From: Microdochium bolleyi | Lineage: Eukaryota; Ascomycota; Sordariomycetes; Xylariales; Microdochiaceae | Reading direction: 5' to 3' | Length of the DNA stretch: 64,000 nucleotides | Assembly: GCA_001566295.1 (NCBI GenBank) | Contig: KQ964251.1 | Coordinates: forward strand, 377,838 to 441,837 | Shown here: piece by piece, positions 54,035 through 64,000 of the stretch | Layout of the letters: each line of letters begins with the position of its first letter | Position numbering within the stretch: the first letter of the stretch is position 1 | Position numbers and translations under genes: made by a program | The notes under the pieces: generated by a model | Seen by the model: only the letters and a program-made list of their open reading frames with translations | Databases searched by the model: none | What the model was told of the DNA's origin: nothing

Positions 54035-56600
54035 TCAGCTCCTAGCACTGAAGCTCGCAAACGCATCGGGGCTATGGCGGCCGTTCGCCCAGCCCATTTC
54101 GACCATCATGCTCTCGCGGCTCCTAGCACCTCCCGTGGCTATGGATGCCGGCATCGCAGTGGTGGGAGCGACGGCTGGCGCGCCAATCGCACTCGGAGAC
54201 GCTAGGCCGGCCTTTGCTGCGAGTCCGCCGCCCATGAACGGGTTCGAAGATTGTGCTGAGGCAGTGGGCAGAGGCATGGACACGCTACGCTGCGGTGCTG
54301 CTGTTTGCTGCACTGCCAGTTGTTGCTGCTGTTGCTCCTGCGAGTTCTGAGGGGAGAAAGGTGACGGGCTTGGGTTTGCCGACCCATACAGGGCCATGAT
54401 CGATGCCTTGTCGACCTGGGACTGGTAGGGGCCAGGGAAGTGCGATTGAGCAAAGGGTGACGACTGCTGCTGCTGCTGCTGTTGCTGGGGCTGGTAGTAG
54501 TTCTGTTGCGCCAGGTACGGGTTCTGTTGCTGCTGTTGTTGCGGGACCCCTTGTGTCTGCCAGGGGCTCTGCTGCTGCTGCATTGTAGCCTGGAACGGAT
54601 TCTGCTGTGTTTGTGTTGACGGCTGGAAAGGGTTCTGCGCTTGTTGTGACGCCTGGAATGGGTTTTGCTGCTGCATATTCGCTGAGCTCTGCACGAACTG
54701 GGACGTGCCGCCGGCCGCCATGAACGGATTGTTGCCATATGGAGACTGTGGTGCCGTGTTATAGGTGTTCTGCTGCGACTGCTCGGGGATCTGGTTCAGC
54801 GGAGACGCCAGAGACGCGGGCGACCGCAGGAACGGGTTGCCTGCGTGCGATGCCGGGCTCTGGGGCTGGCTCTGGCTATGTGTTCGGAATGGCATTGTGT
54901 TTAGTGATAACGACTGCGCTTGTTGTTGCTGCGAGGCCGGTGCTTGCAGGAAAGGGTTATAGCCCTGCTGGGTTGCTAAGCCAGGGTAGTTGTTCTGCAT
55001 CTGAGACGTTGGTGGCGTCATAGGCTGTTGCTGTTGCTGCATCATAGCTTGGGGACCAGGGACACCTCCTGTGTGGTGAGGGAAAAGAGCCTGTTGGGCT
55101 GGCGGCGCGAGACCCAGGTTCTGCATGGACTGCGTCAGGTCCTGCTGGCCTCCTCCATACGCGCCGAGCCCGAACGGGTCGTTGTTGTCTACAACGACCG
55201 TGTTGGTGGTGTAGAAAGGGTTGCTGTTGTTGTTCGGTATCGTGCCTGTAGATTGTGACGACTGGGGCTGGGCCGGTTGGATGTCCCAAGGGTTGTTGTT
55301 GATCGTTGCCGACGGACTTGATACAGACTTCTTCGCTCCGACCACCGACACATCAAAGGACCGCTGTGGTGTGAGCGTCCTGGGCGCTGGCAGCGAGCTC
55401 TCGCGCGAGGGCACTCTCGGTGGGACCGTGCCGTGTCCACTACCCTCGCCTAGACGCACCAGTGCCTCGATCGTCTTCTCGACGCTCCCATTCACGCCCT
55501 TCAGTATCATCGCATTGCGCTTGTCGTCTGTGAAGCCCATGTCCCTCAGCTGTGTCAGTTTCGCCGCCGTCGCTTCTGGCGTCTCCGATCCGACGTTGGC
55601 GCCAAATACTTTCGATGGCTTGTTGCTGAGGTGGTTCGGGCTCCTTTCGGGCGGAAAATCGTGCGGGCTGCTCGGGCCGGACCGGGACTCCTTCTTGGAG
55701 GACGACCGGAAAGAGATCGGGAATGTAGATGAGTTTGATTTGGTGAAGCCGAAGCGGCCACCGGTCTTGGGTGGGAGCGGCGGCGGCGTGCCCTCATCAG
55801 ACTCGTCGCTCCTGTTGCCAGCCCCATTACGTCGCGTGCCACCTACGGGTGAGGAGGGCTGGGCGTACTTCGCCCTGACGAAGCGCTCCATCGCACCATC
55901 GGCCTCGTCCGCATCTATTGGTACAGGTGGCTTCTTGTTCTTCGGGTTCCACTTGGCGTTGGACGCCGCGTTGCCAGTCTTCTTCATGCTCTGTTGGCGG
56001 GTAACAGTGTCAGCCTCTCTGTCACATGATACTGATGGACAGCATCATAGCACAGTATACTCGACCACGTACGTCTACTTGCTCATTCGTCCAGCTGTCC
56101 ATGCTCAAGGACTTGACCTTGCTGATGTGTGTCCCGAGTTTCCGGTGGATCGCGGCGCACCGCATGCACAGAAAAATGCCCAGCTGTGCCACGTCATTAG
56201 CAGAGTTCGATCGAAGAGGGTCGTCTCGGTGATCTGGCTCAATTGGACGGCCCGGTGCCACGGAGAGGTATGCCTAGGTAGCCAGCTCGTGCCCGGAGGC
56301 GCGAGGATGAAGGAGGACAACGGCGGGTGACATACATTCCATGATGCCCAAGCTAGATCACAGAACAAAAAGTGTCAGCGAAACCATGCGACGACAATGA
56401 CGGGATTGGCTGGGGAAAGTGAGCGACAACAGCTCACGGCGACAGCAAAGAGCACGCCGGGGTCATGGGTGTAGCGTGGACTCACAAGGGTTCCTGACAC
56501 CGCAGTCCGCGCAGACATTGTTGCCCGCCACGCTCTGCACGAGGTCCTGGAGAGCCTTCTCGTTGCGAGCCTGCTGGCGCTTGCTGATGAGGCTGGACAT
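54035..56600 (-). CDS. Arf GTPase-activating protein with UBA domain (Gts1/Ucp3-like)
   Basis: Stimulates GTP hydrolysis by Arf in vesicle traffic and endocytosis. Four exons (56600-56486, 56352-56336, 56183-56073, 55990-54035) give 732 residues. The Arf GAP zinc finger is complete: C30 and C33 (CADC), sixteen residues, then C50 and C53 (CMRC), followed by the arginine finger R58 in HRKLGTHISKVKSLSMD. A UBA domain lies at about 222-262 (EATAAKLTQLRDMGFTDDKR and on). The rest is disordered and Gln/Asn/Pro-rich, with long poly-Gln runs and repeated NPF motifs (PNPF, QNPFQ), which are EH-domain ligands of endocytic proteins. The combination of Arf GAP, UBA and poly-Gln matches yeast Gts1 and fission yeast Ucp3. 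Exon 2 is only 17 bp and encodes the middle of the zinc finger. Confidence 0.93.
54470..54680 (-). repeat. CAG/CAA-rich poly-Gln coding tract
   Basis: Mixed CAG and CAA codons in the Arf GAP gene encode runs of six or more Gln separated by NPF-type spacers. The mixed codons should limit slippage. Confidence 0.8.
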
Positions 56601-58301
56601 CGCTGCTGGGGTCGAGCCAGCGGCTCACTTTTCCGGTTCTGCCCTGCTGCAGCTGGGAAACAGACTGAAGATTTGGATACGTCAGCGTCGTGGAAGTCGT
56701 CTAAATCGGGGCAGCTGTCGTCGTCTTCGTCGTGGGAGTCGTCTTGGTGCGTGGGAGGAAGGACCGGGGATGTCCAGCGGCGTGGTCGTCGTCAGGTGTT
56801 GTCAGGAAATTCGTCGCAGCTCTCCCTGTCTCGCGCGAGGCTGCGTCGTCAGCAGTACGAGGATGGCAATGACGTCTCGGCGTTCAACGGCGGGCGGCAG
56901 CCTGCATCAGCGTTGTTGCAGTATCGGAGGGTCCCAGGTCGGGAAGGCACAGGGCTGAGAAGGAATTGCTTTTATCCTTAGGCCGTTCTTTTTCTTCTTC
57001 GTTATTCAGATTCTCCCTTGAGGGCCGTTGCGGCTGCGGCGTAGTTCGTTGGTCGGGCTTCGGGAAGGGGGCACTGGATAGGGGATGATTTCCCGCTAAA
57101 AGTCCAGGCCTGAGTGGAGGGTCCTGGCCTGGTCGGCGCGAGCAGGGGGGCGCGGCGCGGAGTAGCGCGGGTCTCGGCGGCGGGGGGCTCTCGCACTCAC
57201 GACCTTGAGACAGACACAATACAGGCAAGCTTCCAGGGTTGCGCACAGGATGCGTACGAGACTGCAATCGGAGAACGGAGGGAGAATTACCCGAGTCGTC
57301 GCTGGACAGTATGAGCACGAGGCAGAAGCTCCTTCCAACGCACGCACTCGCTCACTCACTCGCGCACAAATCCCTGTGGAAGCTGGGTGGTGGTGGCTGA
57401 CACCATGGTGGAGATGCGCTTCCCGGGGAACACTCTTTGGGAGGCTCGAGTCGTGTGCCAGGGGCTGGCCCAGCCATCGGCCCATCACGCCATGGGCTGC
57501 CATGGGTACGGGACGAATCTTTTCACGTGGCAAGCTCGGATCACCTTCTCCCAGCTAGACTAACTCCCTGGGCGATCAAGTACTTCAAGAGGTGATTCCC
57601 TAGAGTGTCCTATCACTGCAAGACGGATGAATCACTCAGGACGACTTTGTTCGAGCAGATGGATTGTGCCCGGACGTCTGATGCTGTTGGTTTGGGTCAC
57701 TACTGCGTGGCATCCTAGCACTGTCCTCTTGGTACCATCATTACATTCCTCTCTTCAAGACCGGAGAAAGAACGGCGGCTGGGGTGGTCCTGAAGCCTAG
57801 ACCAGCCGGCTTGAAATATTTCCCCCCGTCTCGGTGCGCAGCTCTGACAGGTGGCCACCTTCACGTGCGAGGCTCGGTCTTCACTGTCACGTCATAAGTA
57901 TAGATGGTTTCAACAGACCCAAGAGCGCAGGCAATTAGTCCGAGGAAGAGATCTGGCCTCTACCATTGCTCTGGCATGAGCCAACCTCGCCGCTTATTTC
58001 CGCAACCGCTCTTTCTTAATGGATACCAATCCACACAGCGCCAGGCTTCGCTCCGGCATCCATTTCAGCTTTGTCGAGGTGTGTTCCAACGTCGTAAAGT
58101 ACGGGTTGAGCGGGTTACGTAGCGACCACAAGCGGTATTTGCATATCGCTTGTCTTCGCCGTTGCAGCGCTTCTCGCACTGATCAAGTAACCAGCATCTT
58201 GCAAGGTCGGATAATGACGATTGAAGCTGAAAAATCCAGGGCCAGGGATCACTATCCATCGACCTCCATAGAGAGACATTGTCCCAGGAACCGCGCTTCT
58301 T
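56601..58301. other. intergenic region upstream of the Arf GAP gene
   Basis: 1.7 kb with the Arf GAP promoter and the 3' flank of the methyltransferase gene. A CACT/CTCA short repeat is at 57335-57360. No gene was seen. Confidence 0.55.
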
Positions 58302-59815
58302 TCATTTCGGCTTAAACCCCATCCTGCTGGGTGGAATCTCCCAGTCTTTCGGTTTCCTCCCCGTGACGACGTAGAATCTGTCGATAAGTCAGCTTAACCT
58401 GGGACAAAGTTTGGGCTGTGCAAAATCTGGAATAAGGCTATGGGGCAAGACTCACTTTTGGTAGGCGTGTACACTTGTGTCCTTGAGAGCTTTCCTGATA
58501 CCAAGGATATGCATCTGGTGTGCATGTATTGTCAGTAATGCTTTGCTCATAGAGTACACCAAAGGATAGATTGTGTCAACTCACCTCCACCTGCTCCTGC
58601 TTCAAGCCACGGATCCGAGTCAGAGGAGCCATGGCAAATGCCTGCCAGCCTCCGCCTTCAAATGCTGCATGCCACATCTCCCCAAGTGTCTTCCACTTGC
58701 GCTCCTTGGGCCACCGGTTGACAGGCAGTTTGTATGTCTTTTCAGACACATCGACGAAGCCGGCATTAATGAGAGCCTGTTTGATAGTGGGTGCGAACAT
58801 AAGTGGACGCTTAGCAATCTCGGCACAATCGCTGAGATCCTCGAAGAGCCGCTTCGGCGGCCAATCCTCCGGCATCGTCCCATCATCGCAGTGCATGGAC
58901 GGTAGAAGCTCTTGCACCTCAAACCAGCCGCCCGGTTCAAGGTTGCGGTACGCGTTGTGCGCGACGTTCCGCTCAAAGTCTTCCCAGCACCCAAGACCCA
59001 TACGGATGTGTATGTGATCAAACTTCTGTGGCCAGTCCCAGCCTTCGTCGCTCAGGCTGGATGCGTCAAATTAGCCCACGCAGCTGCGACATAGTGGGAG
59101 TTTACTCACGCGTCCTCAATCAGGAATTGAACATTATCCGGAACGTATTGCGGTTGCACTGGTGATAGATCGGTGCCGATGATTTCGGCGTCCGGGAATT
59201 CAGTCGCCATCTCGAGCGCCCAGATTCCAGTGCCTGTGCCGACCTCCAGGATACGACGCGGGGGGTTTTCCTGGGACCATGGCGACAAGTAGTTTCGTTG
59301 ACTTAGAACCTCCTTGAGGCAAATAAACTGCCACTCAAGCCGATCTTGTTCCTGGGCATCGTTGGGGTAGTGATATGCTACCGTGCAGATGACTGTAAGC
59401 GGGCTGTACGAGCTACATCACTGCCGGCAGGAGCTCACTCACAGCCGTCACGAAATCCGTGATATGTCCGTCCATTCTCCTCGCGGTACCTATAGATACT
59501 GCTCGTCACGGAGAAGCTATCCCTGTAAAGACACAAGAGTCACGTTGAGTAAAGTGATCGGACGAAAAACAAGTGTGCTGTCGTGACTCACAATGTTTCG
59601 TTTGATGGTGAAGGGTTGTCCTGAGGAGGAGAAATTCACTGTAAGCTATGTATGCTCTGAATATGGGTAAGGATTTCTGGTCCACACACATCCGGCTCGA
59701 TCCTGAAGGATTGCCCCGTTGAAGAGTTGCAATGCTCGAAAGTGAATTTGAAATTGGCGATGTCAGGCCGAGAGTCTACCGCCATCGGCGGCTGTCTGTC
59801 CTCGCTAATGTCCAT
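58302..59815 (-). CDS. LaeA-like SAM-dependent methyltransferase
   Basis: A class I methyltransferase of the fungal LaeA/velvet-associated type. Seven exons (59815-59690, 59620-59592, 59522-59443, 59377-59110, 59056-58585, 58514-58456, 58377-58302) give 369 residues with every junction in frame. After a short acidic N-terminus comes RYREENGRTYHGFRDGSYHY, then YPNDAQEQDRLEWQ, both hallmarks of the group. The SAM-binding motif I is at 121-131 (ILEVGTGTGIW), followed by GTDLSPVQPQYVPDNVQFLIEDA, DHIHIRMG and LEPGGWFEVQE. The end, FYVVTGRKPKDWE, is typical. LaeA itself controls secondary metabolism, but this family has dozens of paralogues per genome with unknown substrates. The two most N-terminal exons are less certain than the rest. 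Confidence 0.88.
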
Positions 59816-62800
59816 GTTGCCTTGGCTAAAACGCCTTCAGGCCGAAGTGGAAGCAGCGCTGTGGCGACTGGTGGATATGCTGTATTTTGTGGGAGACCTG
59901 AGGAATCTAGTGTGAGGTCGCCTAAAGATGGACTGGTAATGATCTGGACTGCTCCACGTGGCTGCTTGACAGATGGCTGAACCTTCACCAATAGATTCTG
60001 AATTCGGAGTGTTCCACGGGAGGGCGAGGAAGGTTGGATGTAGGAGAGATCTAGTGGAGGGCCTGGACCCCTAATGAGGTGATGGAGGAACGGGCCGCGC
60101 AAGGCGTGGCAGTCTGAAGGATGCTAGCAGGTGCGAGAAAGGTCGGCGTCCACGGTTAGGGTTCAGTCAGAGACCCCGGAATCCCAGAATATAAGTTCGG
60201 AAGCAAGTTTGGCTATGTGGACCACAAAAGTTCTCTAATGACCCAAAAAAGTAAGTATGCGTAAAGGACGGCTCCGCGGCTCGACCGCTTCGAGCAGAGG
60301 GGGTGAGGGAGTGTTGTAAGGACGAGGGCCTGGGGCGTGATCGGGCGACCCAGCACACTGGTAACGGGCTCCGACTGCCGGTTCAAAAAAAGGAACGGGT
60401 GGCACGACCCAGGGATGCGGATACCTCTCCCCCCAAGGTTGCCGGCTGCCTCGAGGGTGGTATTCGAGGCAGGCAGACTAACAAGGTAGTGTGTTGCAAC
60501 CAGGGAGTCAACGAGGAGGCTACTGCGGCAATGGCAGGGACGAGGCCAGACCCAGCAAGTCTCTCGCGGGAATCACCAGGCGACGAAGTAGCCGAGCGAG
60601 CTGCAGAAAGCGACCCAGAGGCATGGAACCAGGCCCACGAGACCTGCAGCTTGCTCCGTTCTCAGCGGGTAGCAGCCCATGATCCCTGGTGGCGCGGCAT
60701 ATACTGTTGCGCCTGTAGGCGCTACTGCACGACCCTGGCCTCTCACTCCTCCCATTTGAGCCATTGAGATGTTGCGCGGTGGAGGATCCAGGACTATGGA
60801 GCCGGGTGCGGTGGCAGTCATGAGGGGCGTGTCTCTGTCTCTCTTTGCCGTGTCCTGGCGCCAGCACTTGGAATCCTGGGACTGTTGGCTACTTGCGACC
60901 TTGCCCGCCAGCCTTGCCTGCTTTGTTACCGTCTCGTCGGTGCCCTGTTGAGCACGCTTCTGGCCCCGAGGGCTGGTATGCTCTCTGGCATGTGTCTTGG
61001 CATCGACCCGTGACGGCACAGAGCCAGCAGGGCGGTCCCGGGACCTGGGCGAGTGGGCGAGCATGACACGAAGGTGTCTCGGTGGGAGTGGAGTTGACAA
61101 TTGGACGTGACTCTGGCTTGGGGTGCATTGACTAATGCAATATGTGTAGCCGACCTGCTCGATGCGAGCATTCGGGCACCAGGCCTTCGTCTGGGAGGGG
61201 TTTCTTTCCCAAAGTTCCAATGCAGCCTGCCCCCCACCACTCTGTTTTTGAGGGCTGCGAGGAGGGGTGGAGGAGGGGCAGAGGCGGTTTGCTGGCGGTG
61301 ACATCTCGACGAGCGCTGCCCCGCACAAGCCGGCTGGGCGCATAGGCGTAGAGGCGGAAATACGGCGAGCAACAGGTGTAAGGTAACTTGCCTAAGGGCG
61401 TGCCTCTGAGATGCTCCAGACAGTCGCCAGTGCAATACTGCGTACGGTCAGCCCAACAAGAGACGGATTGCATGGGGGACGGAGTCCACGAGCAGTCGAG
61501 AGTGCCTTGGGGAGCACAAGTTAAGCAATGGCCCGTGCTTGCACGCCATGGGGTAGGCGCGAGAGATCTGGGTCCTTGTTGCGCCTGCCAGTTCAGAATG
61601 ATATCCTTGTTAGAGTTTCCTGGCAGAGCGGCTGTCGCCATAGCTCCCCGGCCACGTCAAGATCTGCCACGAGATCCCGAGTCCACAGCAACTTCCTACT
61701 TGTAGTCTGACCCTTCCGAGCAACAGCCAGCAGCACTGCGTGTCCCGACAGCTGCCACCGCTAGTAGCTTGACTCGTCACGGTTCCCAGTCTTCTAGAAC
61801 AGCCCCTGCCCTTCCTCCAGGGGCGGCCAAACAGAACTCGACACGAAACCGACATCTTGGGTCTGCAGATCGCGCGTGAGACAGGTCCGGGCTTGGACAG
61901 CTGCGGCTCGCTTGAAGCGGCATCTTTTTAGTCTGACTCGGCAGCGGTCTCACCTGGTTGGCCAGCAATCTCCTTGACAATTGATCAGGGTTGACCCCGG
62001 CATTACTCAAAGCACATCTTTGAGCACCTGCGAATGTATGCAGATATGGCAACTTCCGCAAACAGCCCCAACGCTAGCAGGGCTGGTCTCCTGCTGGCCC
62101 CTGGCAGTCTCGGCGGTGTCGGTGGCTCAGTGCATCCCGGTTAGCTCGCTGTTGGGGTCTTACTCCGTGGAGCTGGCAAGGCGGGCCTGTCTCGTCGTAC
62201 CACCCAACGGCGGAGATGTCACATAGAGTGCTGAGTGCGTCGTTCCAGCTGGCTGGGTCATGAAGGGCTGCGCACTGACTGGTTGTTCTACATGGGCCGG
62301 CCCCATTCCGAATTTCTCCTCGCAAGAACTTCCGAGACATTGCAGCACTTGGCAATCACAAAGTCCTGGGCATTCCGTGCGGCAGCAGGTCTTGCATCCA
62401 CCCTTCCCGGGCGCGGAGATCAGCAAACATCAGGGTAAATTTAGGCTCCGAGGACTAGCTACTTTACTGCACACGAGACCCGGCTGTGTGGTACCAAGTA
62501 CCCGATCTATGACAAGCTGGCCAATGGTGATGTAAAGAGCTACTTCCGTGCGAAGCGTCTTAGACTTCCTCGTCCGGGCAGCTGGCAGTCAAAAACCTCT
62601 AGACACACGAGATGAAGTGCCGTCTTTCTGTTTGCGGACATTGAAAAGCGTCATGGTCTCAGCATGAGCACAACTGCAGTGCTGTCAAGTGCACTGGCTG
62701 GGACCCCTGTTCGAGATAGCATCAACCTCAAGCCCTGGTATGAATGTCGCAGGCTGCTTTCGATGTCAAAACTGGCATTCAAGACACCATGTCTTCAACC

Positions 62801-64000
62801 TGTCAACACACAACCCGAACCCCGCTATCCGCGCTACCTGGTCAAGACCATCATCTCTGTTGCGGCAAACGCTCAAGAAAGATTCCTGAAGCCCGCCATT
62901 ATCCTGTCACTGCAATCGATTGAATGTCGTCGGCGACAGGAGAGCCTCTCAAGAGAGGACACACACGAGACTGTCGATAGTATCGTGCGGTGCAGGGGTG
63001 TCGCCAAATTCTTGACCCAAGACCACGGTCCCGGGTCAAACGCGGGATGGGAAGTCCCGCGGTGTCCCCGTATCTGCAAGCCAGCATGCTTGGAAAAGAG
63101 GCAGGCGACAAATGTGTCTGGTATTATGCATGGCTGAAAAAGCAATTCTTGGGTCAGCACGGGAGCTCCCATCATGGCACCAGGACACATCCAGACTCCA
63201 GAGCGTCGATTGTGCCTACTCAGGAACGTGATGATTGATCGCGATAATCTATCGAGGCTCGATCGACGGGAGCAGTGCTTGGAGGCGAACGTGAGCACCA
63301 TTGAATCGTGGCAATCCACATGGCATTATGACAACCCAGACTGCAGGTTGCTCCTTGGCGTCCTCTCCCTAATGGGGAAAATGTTATGGTGCGGCGTTCC
63401 TGAGTCACTTACGCCGTGGCTAATACGGCGTCAGCCACATGAATGCATTTCGTGATTCCATGTCTGGTGTCTCAACTATTCACTGGACCCTGTCCGGAGT
63501 AGTCGGACCCTTTCACCGCCACTACGCATACACGCGCGGGGCCAGGCCCAACAGATGCCGAACGTTGGCCTCGTCTTGTCTCTGAGCGCACCAGGTGTCC
63601 CACAACATGACTCTGCACGAAACAGGAACCGAGAGGCTGCTGCAGCCAACCTCCTGACCCATGGGCAGCAAGGTGTGGCATTCTTTTGCGCCGAGCGGCT
63701 TGTTGCTGGCTCGAGTGCCATGCTCACAGGAGCGCTGAGTCGTTCAGAGGTTTTGAGACCCTGCCTAGTGATAATTTGAACGAGCGTCGCCCTTGGTGTC
63801 TCCCTGAGCCTCCCTCGGGACCGATCTGCGAGCAGGTAGCGCTTCGTCCAGCTCGCATGTGTGTTTATCGAGAGAGATGAAACCGGTACGTGGCCCGCAA
63901 ATCGATATTGCTCAGACACACCTGAGATGGGAATGCTGCTGGCCCTGAGCTCATGTACAGCAAGAACGAGACACTTGGATGACATGGCCGAAATACCCTG
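59816..64000. other. right-end region without a confident gene
   Basis: 4.2 kb. It begins with the methyltransferase promoter. Long frames exist on both strands (60303-60767 on +, 60573-61343 and 61132-61641 on -, 62664-63137 on +), but I recognise no family in them. The minus strand between about 62430 and 60570 has Cys-rich frames and some good splice signals, discussed as a finding. Base composition does not show the strong A/T skew of repeat-induced point mutation. Confidence 0.5.

Noticed and set aside
54470..54680. Poly-Gln tract as evidence of a sequencing artefact or frameshift
   Set aside because: The frame is continuous, CAG and CAA are mixed, and NPF motifs recur in phase, so it is a genuine coding tract.
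1..64000. tRNA, rRNA, CRISPR, transposon or bacterial operon
   Set aside because: No cloverleaf with a convincing T-arm, no rRNA blocks, no regularly spaced repeats with spacers, and no transposase, integrase or reverse-transcriptase motif were seen on reading both strands.

Overview
The window is nuclear DNA of a filamentous ascomycete (Pezizomycotina), most likely a Sordariomycete. The reasons are genes interrupted by short introns of about 55-150 bp with GTRNGT donors and CTRAC-type branch sites, GC-rich coding sequence, typical fungal families (CIA84, a GH72 glucanosyltransferase, a LaeA-like methyltransferase, a PRM10/ThrE transporter), and intergenic gaps of 0.3-2.7 kb. I see no rRNA, tRNA, transposase, reverse transcriptase, CRISPR array or bacterial-type operon. 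Seventeen genes can be modelled with confidence, plus one doubtful small ORF and one doubtful Cys-rich region. Splice sites were placed by eye from consensus and reading frame.

Layout. 1.1-4.2 kb (-): C1-tetrahydrofolate synthase. 5.4-6.8 kb (+): translation factor eIF3i. 7.9-11.6 kb (-): ISWI chromatin remodeller. 13.3-14.1 kb (+): HAPSTR/DUF4588-like protein. 15.7-18.4 kb (-): complex I assembly factor CIA84. 19.4-20.9 kb (-): secreted M28 aminopeptidase. 22.3-24.5 kb (-): ThrE/PRM10-type membrane protein. 26.3-27.6 kb (-): HEM2. 28.5-30.0 kb (-): MFS monocarboxylate-type transporter. 30.6-31.0 kb (-): small basic protein. 32.1-33.0 kb (-): Tyr phosphatase. 34.0-35.9 kb (+): YtcJ-like amidohydrolase. 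36.4-37.1 kb (-): mitoribosomal bS18m. 37.5-38.1 kb (+): IMP3. 38.6-41.8 kb (+): ERCC6L2-like SNF2 ATPase. 42.8-44.3 kb (+): secreted But2-domain protein. 47.0-48.5 kb (+): DUF6590-like protein. 50.4-51.8 kb (-): GH72 glucanosyltransferase. 54.0-56.6 kb (-): Arf GAP with a UBA domain. 58.3-59.8 kb (-): LaeA-like methyltransferase. The last 4.2 kb has no gene I can defend.

How the genes relate. This is mostly a housekeeping neighbourhood: one-carbon metabolism, translation initiation, ribosome biogenesis (cytosolic IMP3 and mitochondrial bS18m from one shared promoter), haem synthesis, complex I assembly, chromatin, DNA repair, vesicle traffic and cell-wall remodelling. The genes are not arranged as a metabolic cluster, and the LaeA-like gene has no biosynthetic backbone gene beside it here. 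I found no convincing new multi-gene system. The most interesting leads are a stop-free, mitochondrial-presequence-like extension upstream of the C1-THF synthase start, a perfect 19-bp-arm inverted repeat between the MFS gene and HEM2, an intergenic palindrome (TACCTWAGGTA) shared by three promoters, an extra N-terminal four-helix block on the ThrE-like protein, an in-frame intron in the aminopeptidase, and a possible spliced Cys-rich orphan gene at the right end.
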